From positions 1 through 55,663 of the forward strand of contig CAJMHI010000006.1 in the NCBI GenBank assembly GCA_905213155.1: a stretch of DNA of 55,663 bases, read 5' to 3'. The notes beneath the pieces were generated by a model, which was given only the letters and a program-made list of their open reading frames with translations, searched no databases and was not told the origin of the DNA. Below, one piece after another: positions 55,654-55,663 of the stretch. The stretch is from an uncultured Acidaminococcus sp. (GTDB taxonomy: Bacteria; Bacillota; Negativicutes; Acidaminococcales; Acidaminococcaceae). Both the position numbers and the translations under genes were made by a program. Within the stretch, counting starts at the first letter, position 1, and the number at the start of each line of letters is the position of its first letter.

Positions 55654-55663
55654 TTACTTTCTC

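Overview
The window looks like the chromosome of an anaerobic, amino-acid-fermenting Firmicute of the class Negativicutes, most likely Acidaminococcus or a close relative. This is inference from content: a strongly expressed glutamate dehydrogenase, a two-subunit iron-sulfur L-serine dehydratase next to an amino-acid/cation symporter, PutP, an [FeFe]-hydrogenase-like protein, a secondary alcohol dehydrogenase, and clostridial-type gene neighbourhoods (mfd-spoVB-hup-divIC; ruvCAB-spoIID-queA-tgt-yajC-secDF) in which sporulation-family genes survive as single relics. No rRNA genes and no CRISPR array are present; one tRNA-Pro(CGG) is.

Layout. 107-14443: wall amidase, PutP, DUF1934-argS-pyrG, glpX, mfd, spoVB, hup, divIC, HAD phosphatase. 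14648-18143: tRNA-Pro, DUF4127, rsmD-coaD-coiled-coil gene. 18199-24818: gdhA with its own promoter and a very strong bidirectional terminator, then a divergent LysR / symporter-sdaAB-sdaAA serine-catabolic unit and an acyltransferase. 24946-33217: trkA-trkH potassium uptake, adh, CobW-type metallochaperone, thrC, [FeFe]-hydrogenase homologue. 33330-42885: yebC, then the ruvCAB-spoIID-queA-tgt-yajC-(5-FTHF cyclo-ligase)-secD-secF run, nearly all overlapping or closely spaced.

42962-46728 is a compact minus-strand island, the most unusual part of the window: a small HTH regulator, a replisome-organizer (DnaD-like) protein, an iteron-bearing candidate replication origin, a DnaI/DnaC-type helicase loader, a sigma-70-like factor, an Amidase_2 cell-wall hydrolase, and a DUF1659-DUF2922-YvrJ trio (YvrJ is single-pass and holin-like). 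I see no integrase, terminase, capsid or tail gene. Its control region has a clear promoter with a palindromic operator between -35 and -10 plus two GAAC-N4-GTTC (LexA-type) boxes spaced by two helical turns. It may be a phage-derived satellite, a domesticated replication/lysis cassette, or a decayed prophage.

46729-48485 is a gene graveyard: an AT-rich stretch, a RelB/DinJ antitoxin with a 24-codon toxin stub, a small conserved-looking protein, a broken DUF4160 gene and the C-terminal remnant of an Rpn/PD-(D/E)XK transposase-family protein. 48740-55611 is a Type I-E CRISPR interference operon (cas3, casA, casB, casC, casD), visibly AT-richer than the core genes. Where casE would be expected, the reading frame stops after nine codons just before the window ends.
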